Below, in pieces: positions 7,503 through 16,253 of a stretch of DNA of 64,000 bases. The translations under genes were made by a program, and so were the position numbers. Positions within the stretch are counted from its first letter, which is position 1. Each line of letters opens with the position of its first letter. The notes beneath the pieces were generated by a model, which was given only the letters and a program-made list of their open reading frames with translations, was not told where the DNA came from and ran no database searches. The DNA is from Prosthecobacter fusiformis (GTDB lineage: Bacteria; Verrucomicrobiota; Verrucomicrobiia; Verrucomicrobiales; Verrucomicrobiaceae), in contig NZ_SOCA01000008.1 in the NCBI RefSeq assembly GCF_004364345.1, positions 1 through 64,000 on the forward strand. The letters run 5' to 3'.

Positions 7503-7855
7503 AAGGTTCTTGTGAAAGCGCGGTGAATGGCAACGAGCCGCCGCGTTAAAATGAGGGCCGCGAGAGTAAAAGTTTCTCGCCAAGTGTCAAACGGAAACTC
7601 GGTCTTATTCAGAGAGAATCTGTTTTCAGATCCATCCAAAAGGCCGCGCAGACCGTTTTTTCCTCCCCGTTGGATCGGGGTACCCTTCCCTCATAACTGG
7701 GGCGGAAGCGAAAAGAAAGCTTCTCTTGCACCTTTTTCCTCGCTCCATGGACGACTCATTTTATTTATTAAAATTATGAAATTTCTGTGGATCTTCTCAT
7801 TTATGCTAAAATAAGATGTTTTGATTCTCTCAGTGCCATTTCTCCCGTGAAATTC
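7503..7855. other. Divergent promoter region, rplM / sensor kinase
   Basis: 353 bp between rplM (minus) and the first sensor kinase (plus). The rplM-proximal part holds a 6-bp hairpin at 7560-7580. The kinase-proximal part (7760-7850) is visibly A/T-rich and carries TATGCT/TAAAAT -10-like strings. No gene or repeat was found. Confidence 0.5.
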
Positions 7856-9871
7856 ATGACTCCCCCCGTCCCCTTTGATGAGCAGGAAAGGCTCGCCGCT
7901 TTGCATGAACAAGCCATCCTGGACACTCCAACAGAGGGGGAGTTCGATGAAATCACTGCCCTGGCTGCAGAGATTTGCGGGACCCCTATCGCCCTCATCA
8001 CCCTCGTGGATGAGACTCGGCAGTGGTTCAAATCCCGCCTCGGAGTGAATGTACATGAGACCCCACGCGAGGTGGCCTTCTGCTCCTACTCCATTTGTGG
8101 GCAGGGGCTGTTCATCGTCCCGGACGCAGGTATCGACCCACGTTTCTCACAAAACCCGCTGGTGCAGGGGGATCCCCACATCCGCTTTTATGCCGGAGCT
8201 CCGCTGCTGAGTGATAGTGGTTCAGCCCTCGGCACCCTCTGCGTCATTGACCGGGTGCCCCGCCAGCTCACAGCGCGCCAGCAAAATGCCCTGGCAGTGC
8301 TCAGCCGCCAGGTCATGCGCCAGATGCAGTTCCGCAAGCAGGTACAGACCCTGAAAGAAAATGAGACCGTCCTGCGGGAGCAGGCCACCCTGCTGGACAA
8401 GGCGCAGGATGCCATCCTGGTGAGGGATCTCCATCACCGCATCCTCTACTGGAACCGCAGTGCCGAGCGGCTTTATGGCTGGAGCGCCCAGGAGGCCGCA
8501 GGCCGCAGCATCCATGAGCTCATCTATGATGATACGGACGCTTTTTTCTCCTCGCTGGCCCGCACTCTGGCAGAGGGGGAATGGACCGGAGAGCTGAAGC
8601 AGGTCAGTAAAACCGGCAGCCCGCTCACCGTCGAGAGCCGCTGGACACTCGTGAAGGATGACCAGGGAAAGCCCAAGTACATCCTCTCCATCAATACAGA
8701 CATCAGCGAGCGCAAAAGGATGGAGCAGCAGTTCCTCCGCGCTCAGCGCATGGAAAGCATCGGCACGCTGGCCGGCGGCATCGCCCATGACCTCAACAAC
8801 GTCCTGGCCCCCATCATGATGTCCATCGAGCTGCTTAAAATGGACGAGCGGGACCGCACGCGGCTTAATATTTTGACGACCATCGAGGCCAGTGCTCAGC
8901 GCGGGGCAGACATGGTGAAGCAGGTCCTTTCCTTCGCGCGTGGGCTGGAGACCCAGCAGATGAATATCGAAACCTCCCAATTGCTGCGCGAGATCGAAAA
9001 AATCTCTCAGGAGACCTTCAATAAGAGCATCGAAATCCGCAGCGACATAGCGGCAGACCTCTGGCATGTGGAGGGAGACCCCACCCAGCTCCATCAGGTG
9101 CTGATCAACCTTTGTGTGAATGCGCGGGATGCCATGGCGCACGGCGGCAGGCTGACCATCACGGCCAAAAATGTGAACCTGGATGCGGCCTATGAAGCCG
9201 CCAATATGGAGGCCCAAAAAGGGCCTTATGTACGCATCCAGGTGGAGGATACCGGCATCGGCATGAAACCCGAAATCCAGGAACGCATCTTTGAGCCCTT
9301 TTTCACCACCAAGGAGCTGGGAAAAGGCACCGGCCTGGGCCTGTCCACCACACTCGCCATCATCAAAAGCCACGGTGGATTCATCCGTGTCCACAGTGAG
9401 CCCGGCCACGGCACCCGCTTTCGTGTTTACCTGCCTGCCGCACCCAATGAGGCTGCCGTCTCTGTGCCCATGCCGGAGGCGGAACTGCCACGCGGCCACG
9501 GCGAATGCATCCTCGTCGTGGATGATGAAAGTGCCGTCCGCCAGATCACCCAGCAGACTCTTTTGGCCTTCGGCTATCGTGTACTCCTGGCAGCGGATGG
9601 TTCCGAAGCCATCGCCATTTATGCCAGCCGCCATCAGGAGATTACCGCCGTCATCACGGACATGATGATGCCGGAAATGGACGGCCCCGCTGTCATCCGG
9701 GTGATTAAGCGCATGAATCCAAAGGTGAAGATCATCGCCGCCAGCGGCCTCAATGCCCACAGCATGCTGGCCAGAGCCACCGCCGGGGGTGTCAATCATT
9801 TCATTCCTAAGCCCTACACTGCTGAAATACTTCTGAATACCGTTCACAGCGTATTGTCGGAGGCCGCCTGA
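7856..9871 (+). CDS. Soluble hybrid sensor kinase, GAF-PAS-HisKA-HATPase-REC
   Basis: 671 residues from the ATG at 7856 (MTPPVPFDEQERL). No membrane segment is seen. An N-terminal GAF domain ('ALAAEICGTPIALITLVDETRQWFKSR', 'RFYAGAPLLSDSGSALGTLCVID') is followed by a PAS domain ('DAILVRDLHHRILYWN'). Then come a histidine-phosphorylation helix with H311 in 'GGIAHDLNN', an ATPase with N box 'NLCVNARDAM' and 'KGTGLGLST', and a C-terminal receiver with phospho-acceptor D602 in 'TDMMMPEMDG' and Lys in 'PKPY'. It senses an unknown intracellular signal. The kinase-receiver module is a near copy of those in the genes at 10079 and 16250. Confidence 0.93.
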   Translation: MTPPVPFDEQERLAALHEQAILDTPTEGEFDEITALAAEICGTPIALITLVDETRQWFKSRLGVNVHETPREVAFCSYSICGQGLFIVPDAGIDPRFSQNPLVQGDPHIRFYAGAPLLSDSGSALGTLCVIDRVPRQLTARQQNALAVLSRQVMRQMQFRKQVQTLKENETVLREQATLLDKAQDAILVRDLHHRILYWNRSAERLYGWSAQEAAGRSIHELIYDDTDAFFSSLARTLAEGEWTGELKQVSKTGSPLTVESRWTLVKDDQGKPKYILSINTDISERKRMEQQFLRAQRMESIGTLAGGIAHDLNNVLAPIMMSIELLKMDERDRTRLNILTTIEASAQRGADMVKQVLSFARGLETQQMNIETSQLLREIEKISQETFNKSIEIRSDIAADLWHVEGDPTQLHQVLINLCVNARDAMAHGGRLTITAKNVNLDAAYEAANMEAQKGPYVRIQVEDTGIGMKPEIQERIFEPFFTTKELGKGTGLGLSTTLAIIKSHGGFIRVHSEPGHGTRFRVYLPAAPNEAAVSVPMPEAELPRGHGECILVVDDESAVRQITQQTLLAFGYRVLLAADGSEAIAIYASRHQEITAVITDMMMPEMDGPAVIRVIKRMNPKVKIIAASGLNAHSMLARATAGGVNHFIPKPYTAEILLNTVHSVLSEAA

Positions 9872-10078
9872 TCCCTGCCCACACAGCACAGCCCTTGTTT
9901 CCAGGCAGACTTCGGCGCTGGCACCCGTTATAACGTCCTACAAGAAAGGACAATATTGGCCGCATCATGCAGGTTGCACAGGGGGGCTGCATGCACGTCA
10001 CTTCGTTTGGTTTCAAATGAAATCATTTCTCCGATCCTTTCCCTTGTGAACTCCCCTATCGTCAATCCAAGTTCCCCC

Positions 10079-13000
10079 ATGCCTCTTCAGATGGAGTGGC
10101 AGGAGGCCGTGTTGGATTCGATTCCCGCTCACATTGCTCTGTTAAATAGTGCGGGAGTCATTCTCGCCGTTAATGAAGCGTGGAGGCGCTTTGCCAAAGC
10201 AAATTCTCTCCAGGACCCAAATTTCGGGATTGGTCAAAGCTATTTAAAAATCACTGCTGGGAGCTGTGGCGAACTGCCCCCAGTTGAGTTGCAGCCAGCC
10301 GAAGGTATTCGCCGCGTGCTCAATGGTGAATCCATGGAATACAGCCTGGAATACCCCTGCCATTCCCTCACTGAAAAAAGGTGGTTTCAGTTGCTGGTCA
10401 CTCCGCTGAACAGCCGCAGTTTCAAAGGGGCAGTGGTCATGCACATCGATGTGACCGAGCGCAGACTGGCCGAAGAAAAACTGAAGGTGAGTGAGGAAAG
10501 ATTCCGCGCCACTTTTGAGCAGTCCGCTATCGGCATCGCCCATGTCGCCATGGATGGCAGGTTCTTGAGGGTTAACGAAACGCTCTGCAACATCACTGGT
10601 TATGCGGAGGATGAACTGTTGGAAATGAAATTCCACCAGCTCACTCTACCGGAAGAGCTGGCGGACAGTGAGTCAGCACGCCAGGCCTTAGTGGCCGGGG
10701 AGATCCGCGTCTTTTCCACAGAGAAACGCTACCGCAGAAAAGACGGCAGCCTTATCTGGATCAATCTCGTCGTCACCTTGTCCGATGATGCCACGGCCAC
10801 TGAAAAATATTTCATTTCAGTCTTTAAAGACATCACCCCGCGCAAGCTCGCGGAATTTCGTCTTCAGCGTCTGAACCGTCTATACGGCGTCCTCAGCAAA
10901 GTCGCGGAGGCCATCGTCCGCACGGGGGATCTCCAGACTCTCCATCAAGAAGCCTGCCGCATCCTGGTGGAGGACGGGCAGCTCAAGATGGCCATGGTGA
11001 TAGAAGTGGAGCCCACCAGTGGCGAGTTGCACACTGTCGCCAGCCATGGAGAGACCGGAGATTACCTGACCGATTTAATCATCACTTCCAAAGATGAGCC
11101 CCATGGCAGAGGCACCATCGGCACTTCTATCCGCACGGGCACTTACGATGTTTGTAACGACTTCGCCACAGACCCACGAATGGCACCGTGGCGTGAGGTC
11201 GCCCTCAGGCATGGCTATCTAGCGACAGCCTCCTTTCCTCTGAAAATGGGAGACTCCACGATGGGAGCGCTCGTCATTTTTGCCGATGAAGCCGGGTATT
11301 TTGAAGAGGATGAAATTCGCCTCATGGTCACCGTCGCCCAGGATCTTTCCTTTGCCATCCAGACGCTGCGAAAGGAGCAGCAGCGTTTGCAAACGGAAAA
11401 GAAACTGCGGGTCAGCGAGTCCAACATGGCCCTGGCTCAGAGCATCGCCCATTTTGGCAGTTGGGAGTTGGATTTGGCCCAGGCTGAAGACATCGACGCC
11501 AATCCCCTGCGCTGGTCGGATGAAATGTACCGCATCGCTGGTTATGAGCCGGGCGGTGTGGAAGTGAGCAACGATTTGTTTTTTCAACTGGCCCATCCAG
11601 AGGATCATCAGATCATCCGTGAGACCATCCGGTCTGCTATCCAAGAACGCAGACCGTACTCCGTGGTGCACAGGCTCATCCGCCCCAGTGGAGAAATCCG
11701 GGTGGTGCATGAGACTGCCCAGCTTTTTACAGATGAAGCCAGCGGCCAGCCACTGCGCATGGTCGGTACGGCCCACGACATCACCGAAAGCCAGCGGGCG
11801 GAAGAGGCCCGCCGGGACAGTGAGGATAAATTCCGCCAGCTCGTGGATAACATGACGGATGTCTTCTGGATCACCTCCGCCGACTCGCAGTCTGTCCACT
11901 TCATCAGTGCCGCTTATCAGCAGATCTGGGGCCGGTCACCCGAAAGCCTGTGCTCTAATCCAAACCAGTGGTTAGAATCCATCGTCCCAGAAGATCAGGA
12001 GCGTGTGAGTACTCTCTTTGCCACCCTGCATACGGACGCCCCCAAAGTCTCCTGCGAGTACCGCATCCACCAGCCAGATGGCAGCATCCGCTGGATCCAT
12101 GACCGCGGATTTCAGATTCGCGATTCCGCAGGCCGCCTGCTCCGTCTGGCCGGCATCGCCACAGACATCACGGAGCGCAGGACCCTCCAGCAGCAGTTCC
12201 TCCGCGCCCAGCGTATGGAGAGCATCGGCACCCTCGCTGGAGGCATCGCCCATGACCTCAACAATGCCCTGACGCCCATCCTGATGTCCATTGAGCTGCT
12301 AAAGCTCAATGAAACAGATCCCTCACGCCTCAAGGTACTCAATACCATCGAGCAGAGTACCCAGCGCGGCTCAAACATGGTCCGGCAGGTGCTCAGCTTC
12401 GCCCGTGGTGTGGAAGGTCTGCAACTGGATCTCCAGGTGGAACCTCTCCTCCGGGAAGTCGAAAAAATCTGCAACGAGACCTTCCTCAAAAACATCCAGG
12501 TCCAGTGTCACATCCCCCCGGACATCTCCATCGTGCGCGGAGACCCTACCCAGTTGCATCAAGTACTGATCAATCTGTGCGTGAATGCCCGGGATGCGAT
12601 GCCCCATGGCGGCACGCTCAAGCTCGCTGCCAAAAACGTCCACCTGGATGAAAACTATGCCGCCATGAACATCGAGTCCAAGCCGGGCGACTATGTGCGG
12701 ATCCTGGTGGAGGATACCGGCGAGGGCATGCCGCAAGACGTGGTGGAGCGGATTTTCGAACCCTTCTTTACAACGAAGGAACTCGGCAAAGGCACCGGCC
12801 TCGGCCTTTCCACCACCCTGGCCATTGTGAAAAGCCACGGGGGATTCGTCCGTGTGTATAGCGAGCCGGGCACAGGTACGCGCTTCCATGTTTATCTCCC
12901 CGCGTACAAAGAAACTAGCGAAAGCACCGCAGATACAGTGCCCGAGGAGCTGCCGCGTGGGAAGGGGGAGCTTATCCTCCTGGTGGATGATGAGGATGCG

Positions 13001-13336
13001 GTGCGCCAGATCACGCGACAGACATTGGAATCCTTTGGCTACCGGGTGCTCCTCGCCGGGGACGGCTCAGAAGGCACCGCCGTGTATGCCACCAACCTGC
13101 AGGACATCTCCCTCGTCTTGACGGATATGATGATGCCCGTCATGGATGGGGCTACCCTGATCCGCATTTTGAAACGCATGAACCCACAGGTGAAAATCAT
13201 CGCCGCCAGTGGCCTGGGTGCCGGAAGTATGGTCGCCAATGCCGCTAAAGAAGGCGTGCATCATTTCATCATGAAGCCTTATACAGCCCGGACACTCCTC
13301 CTCAATGTACGGGATGCCCTCGCCAAGGATCCCTAA
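10079..13336 (+). CDS. Soluble hybrid sensor kinase with multiple PAS and a GAF domain
   Basis: 1085 residues from the ATG at 10079. The order is PAS ('SIPAHIALLNSAGVILAVNEAW'), PAS ('FEQSAIGIAHVAMDGRFLRVN'), GAF ('LKMAMVIEVEPTSGELHTVAS'), PAS ('IAHFGSWELDL'), PAS ('MTDVFWITSADSQSVHFIS'), then HisKA with H725 in 'GGIAHDLNN', an ATPase domain, and a receiver with D1016. PAS 'ITERR'-type exit motifs follow each sensor domain. No membrane span is seen. It lies 207 bp after the first kinase gene. A longer in-frame reading from 9956 has no domain support. Two sensor modules are shared with neighbouring kinases. Confidence 0.92.
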   Translation: MPLQMEWQEAVLDSIPAHIALLNSAGVILAVNEAWRRFAKANSLQDPNFGIGQSYLKITAGSCGELPPVELQPAEGIRRVLNGESMEYSLEYPCHSLTEKRWFQLLVTPLNSRSFKGAVVMHIDVTERRLAEEKLKVSEERFRATFEQSAIGIAHVAMDGRFLRVNETLCNITGYAEDELLEMKFHQLTLPEELADSESARQALVAGEIRVFSTEKRYRRKDGSLIWINLVVTLSDDATATEKYFISVFKDITPRKLAEFRLQRLNRLYGVLSKVAEAIVRTGDLQTLHQEACRILVEDGQLKMAMVIEVEPTSGELHTVASHGETGDYLTDLIITSKDEPHGRGTIGTSIRTGTYDVCNDFATDPRMAPWREVALRHGYLATASFPLKMGDSTMGALVIFADEAGYFEEDEIRLMVTVAQDLSFAIQTLRKEQQRLQTEKKLRVSESNMALAQSIAHFGSWELDLAQAEDIDANPLRWSDEMYRIAGYEPGGVEVSNDLFFQLAHPEDHQIIRETIRSAIQERRPYSVVHRLIRPSGEIRVVHETAQLFTDEASGQPLRMVGTAHDITESQRAEEARRDSEDKFRQLVDNMTDVFWITSADSQSVHFISAAYQQIWGRSPESLCSNPNQWLESIVPEDQERVSTLFATLHTDAPKVSCEYRIHQPDGSIRWIHDRGFQIRDSAGRLLRLAGIATDITERRTLQQQFLRAQRMESIGTLAGGIAHDLNNALTPILMSIELLKLNETDPSRLKVLNTIEQSTQRGSNMVRQVLSFARGVEGLQLDLQVEPLLREVEKICNETFLKNIQVQCHIPPDISIVRGDPTQLHQVLINLCVNARDAMPHGGTLKLAAKNVHLDENYAAMNIESKPGDYVRILVEDTGEGMPQDVVERIFEPFFTTKELGKGTGLGLSTTLAIVKSHGGFVRVYSEPGTGTRFHVYLPAYKETSESTADTVPEELPRGKGELILLVDDEDAVRQITRQTLESFGYRVLLAGDGSEGTAVYATNLQDISLVLTDMMMPVMDGATLIRILKRMNPQVKIIAASGLGAGSMVANAAKEGVHHFIMKPYTARTLLLNVRDALAKDP

Positions 13337-13479
13337 AAAGCCTCTTGCTCGCCACTGGCACGATTGATTGCCAACAGTCCTTTATTTAAAGGAAGTTAAA
13401 ATCCGTGAATAACCCGTAAATGACATGCAATTTTCACCAGGATTGTTTGACTCTCTAATCAATCGGATTATGGGCGCGT

Positions 13480-15876
13480 GTGGAATCAACAGCAACACGG
13501 CAGCTCAATTCTCCGATTAGGCCGTGGCAGACTCTGCTCAGTCTCTTCGGTAATACCAGTCTGCGCACCCGGGCCTGGTGCATCGCTGGCATCTATGCGG
13601 TGCTGGCCACCCTATGGATCTATTTTTCGGATGCCGCCCTTTTGGCCCTGCTTGATGCTCCTGAATTGATGGTCAAGTGGAGCGTCTATAAAGGCCTCGG
13701 CTTTGTCACCGTTACAGCCGTGGCGCTGCTGCTGATGATGCGCTGGGCCTTTGGCACTATCGGGGACGGCTATGAAGCACTCAAAATCCATGAGAAGGAA
13801 ATCGACCGGCTCAAGAAGCTTTATTCGGCCCTGAGCCACATCAACCAGTCCATCGTCTGGACAAAATCCCGGGAGGAGCTTTTCCCCCGCATCTGTGAAA
13901 GCCTGACGCTGCATGGCGGATTTAGCATGGCATGGATCGGCTGGTATGAAGCGGAATCCGGCACCCTGGCACCCGTTGCATCCTCTGGAGACGTAAACGG
14001 CTACCTCAAGGATATCCACATCAGTACAGATGACCGCCCGGAAGGCTGCGGAGCCGCAGGCACGGCCTATCGCGAAGCCCGACCCGTCATCAGTAATAAT
14101 CTGTCAGAAGACCCCTCTGCCCTTCCCTGGCATGCCAAGGCCCCCCGCCACGGGTTGCTGGCATCCGCCGTTCTTCCCATTCGCTTTAAAGGGACTGTCT
14201 GCGGCACCCTGAACGTTTATGCCAGTGAGGCAGGTTTCTTCCAGGAGCAGGAAAAGGAACTCCTGGCGGAGGCCGTCAACGACATCTCCTACGCGCTCGA
14301 AAACCTGGCCAGCGAAGCAGAGCGCCAGCGTGCTGAGGCACTGGCCCAAAGAGAGATGCAATTCTCCGCCACCATGATCGAGACCATGCCTGGCATCCTG
14401 TATTTTTACAATGACCAGGGCCGGTTCATGCGCTGGAACAAGAACTTCGAATCCGTCTCCGGTTATACCGCTGAGGAGATATCCACCATGCACCCCCTGG
14501 ACTTTTTTTCCAGTGAGGATCAGCGCCCTTTAGAGGAGCGCATCGCCGAAGTTTTTGACCAGGGAGAATCCTACATTGAGGCCCCCTTCCAGTCCAAAAA
14601 TGGGCGCAGCTCCCCCTATTATTTCACCGGCAGGCGGGTGGAATACGATGGTCAGCGGTGCCTCGTCGGTGTCGGCATTGATATCTCCGAGCGCATGCAG
14701 GCTGAGAAGGCCTTGAAGAAAAGTGAGCAGCGCTACCGCTCCACCCTGGAAAACATCCTCGAAGGTTGCCAGATCATCGGACACGACTGGACCTACCTTT
14801 ATCTGAATCACGCCGCCACAGTGCACAACCGTCGGCCACGCGAAGAGCTCATCGGCAAACCCATGATGGAAATGTGGCCGGGCATTGAAACCACGCCGAT
14901 CTTTACCCTTCTCCAGCGCAGTTTGAGGGAAGGAATCGCCCTGCATGAAGAAACTGAATTCACATTCCTGGACGGCACCAGCGGCTGGTTTGATGTCCGC
15001 GTCCAACCCGTGCCTGAAGGCATCTTCGTCCTCTCCATTGACATCACAGAGCGGCATCAGGCAGAAAAAGCCCTGCGCGATCTCAATGAAAGCCTGGAAC
15101 TGAAAGTCATCGAGCGCACAGGCCAGCTCCAGCAGGCCCTCGTACGCGCAGAGGCGGCAGACAGGTTGAAGTCAGCCTTCCTGGCCACCATGTCCCATGA
15201 GCTGCGCACCCCGCTGAACTCCATCATCGGCTTCACCGGCATCCTCCTCCAGGGGCTGGCAGGTCCTTTGAACCCTGAGCAAAACAAGCAGCTCGGCATG
15301 GTACGCGGCAGCGCCCGGCATCTGCTGGAACTCATCAATGATGTCCTGGATATCTCCAAGATCGAGGCCGGGCAGTTAGAAGTGCGCGTGGAACAATTCC
15401 CCCTGCCGGATTCCATTGAGCGCGTCCTCGCCTCCCTGAAGCCATTGGCGGAAAAAAAACGCCTCTCCCTCATATGCCATCTTTCCCCAGAGATAGGCAC
15501 CGTCACAGGAGACCGCCGCCGGGTGGAGCAGATCCTCATCAACCTCCTGAACAATGCCATCAAATTTACCGAGCATGGCAGCGTCACCCTCACCACAGAA
15601 ATGGAAACCACAGGCCCCTGCCCCGTCCTCCGCCTCAGCGTGGCAGATACCGGCATGGGCATCAAGGAGGAGGACCTAAACAATCTCTTCCAGCCCTTCC
15701 GCCAGATCGATACCGGCCTAGCGCGCCAACATGAAGGCACCGGCCTGGGACTGGCCATCTGCCGCCGCCTCATCGCGCTTATGGGCGGGGAAATTTCAGC
15801 TTCGAGTGAATGGGGTAAAGGCAGCCTCTTCACCGTCACCCTCCCGCAAAAACCCAAGCCTGCTTCCCAGCCATGA
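13480..15876 (+). CDS. Membrane-bound sensor histidine kinase, GAF-PAS-PAS
   Basis: 798 residues from a GTG at 13480. Two hydrophobic segments near residues 30-52 ('AWCIAGIYAVLATLWIYF') and 70-92 ('LGFVTVTAVALLLMM') anchor it with little periplasmic loop. A GAF domain, two PAS domains and a coiled 'LNESLELKVIERTGQLQQAL' linker follow. The transmitter is of the classic type, with H573 in 'MSHELRTPLNSIIGF' and ATPase boxes 'NLLNNAIKFTEHG' and 'EGTGLGLAIC'. It has no receiver of its own. Its stop overlaps the start of the receiver gene at 15873 by 4 bp (ATGA), so that protein is its likely partner. The start codon is uncertain. Confidence 0.9.
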   Translation: MESTATRQLNSPIRPWQTLLSLFGNTSLRTRAWCIAGIYAVLATLWIYFSDAALLALLDAPELMVKWSVYKGLGFVTVTAVALLLMMRWAFGTIGDGYEALKIHEKEIDRLKKLYSALSHINQSIVWTKSREELFPRICESLTLHGGFSMAWIGWYEAESGTLAPVASSGDVNGYLKDIHISTDDRPEGCGAAGTAYREARPVISNNLSEDPSALPWHAKAPRHGLLASAVLPIRFKGTVCGTLNVYASEAGFFQEQEKELLAEAVNDISYALENLASEAERQRAEALAQREMQFSATMIETMPGILYFYNDQGRFMRWNKNFESVSGYTAEEISTMHPLDFFSSEDQRPLEERIAEVFDQGESYIEAPFQSKNGRSSPYYFTGRRVEYDGQRCLVGVGIDISERMQAEKALKKSEQRYRSTLENILEGCQIIGHDWTYLYLNHAATVHNRRPREELIGKPMMEMWPGIETTPIFTLLQRSLREGIALHEETEFTFLDGTSGWFDVRVQPVPEGIFVLSIDITERHQAEKALRDLNESLELKVIERTGQLQQALVRAEAADRLKSAFLATMSHELRTPLNSIIGFTGILLQGLAGPLNPEQNKQLGMVRGSARHLLELINDVLDISKIEAGQLEVRVEQFPLPDSIERVLASLKPLAEKKRLSLICHLSPEIGTVTGDRRRVEQILINLLNNAIKFTEHGSVTLTTEMETTGPCPVLRLSVADTGMGIKEEDLNNLFQPFRQIDTGLARQHEGTGLGLAICRRLIALMGGEISASSEWGKGSLFTVTLPQKPKPASQP

Positions 15877-16253
15877 GCCGCACCATCCTGATGATTGAGG
15901 ACAATGAGCAGAACAGTTATCTGGCCACGTTTATCCTGGAAACGCAGGGCTACCGCGTTCACTCAGTGCCAGACGGCCTCCAGGGTATCGAACTGGCGCA
16001 AACTTTGAAGCCGGACATCATCCTTCTCGACATTCAACTGCCAAACATGGATGGTTATGCCGTGGCCAAAGCTCTGCGCTGTATTGACTCTTTAAAGCAG
16101 ACTCCCATCATCGCCGTGACCTCTTATGCCATGCAAGGGGACAGGGAAAAATCCCTGGATGCCGGTTGCACCGGTTACATCGAAAAGCCTATCAACCCCG
16201 ACACCTTCGTCACCGAGATCGAACATTTCGCCGCCCGCCCTTCTCTCCCATGA
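15873..16253 (+). CDS. Single-domain response regulator (DivK/CheY-like)
   Basis: 126 residues, one receiver domain with no output domain. Acidic pocket 'MIEDNEQN', phospho-acceptor D53 in 'IILLDIQLPNMDGY', the Thr/Ser switch in 'IIAVTSYAM', and K105 in 'GYIEKPINP'. The pattern resembles CpdR/DivK-type receivers found beside hybrid kinases. It overlaps both neighbours by ATGA (15873-15876 and 16250-16253), so translation of the three genes is probably coupled. It likely passes phosphate between the kinases at 13480 and 16250, which is inference. Confidence 0.92.
   Translation: MSRTILMIEDNEQNSYLATFILETQGYRVHSVPDGLQGIELAQTLKPDIILLDIQLPNMDGYAVAKALRCIDSLKQTPIIAVTSYAMQGDREKSLDAGCTGYIEKPINPDTFVTEIEHFAARPSLP

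Noticed and set aside
8222-9889. Long open reading frame (555 codons) on the minus strand
   Set aside because: It lies antisense to a well-conserved sensor kinase and has low-complexity His/Gly/Asp-rich sequence, the usual shadow of GC-rich coding DNA.
13356-13371. Sigma-54-like string CTGGCACGATTGATTGC upstream of the 13480 kinase
   Set aside because: GG and GC are 11 nt apart instead of 10, and this spacing is strict for sigma-54.
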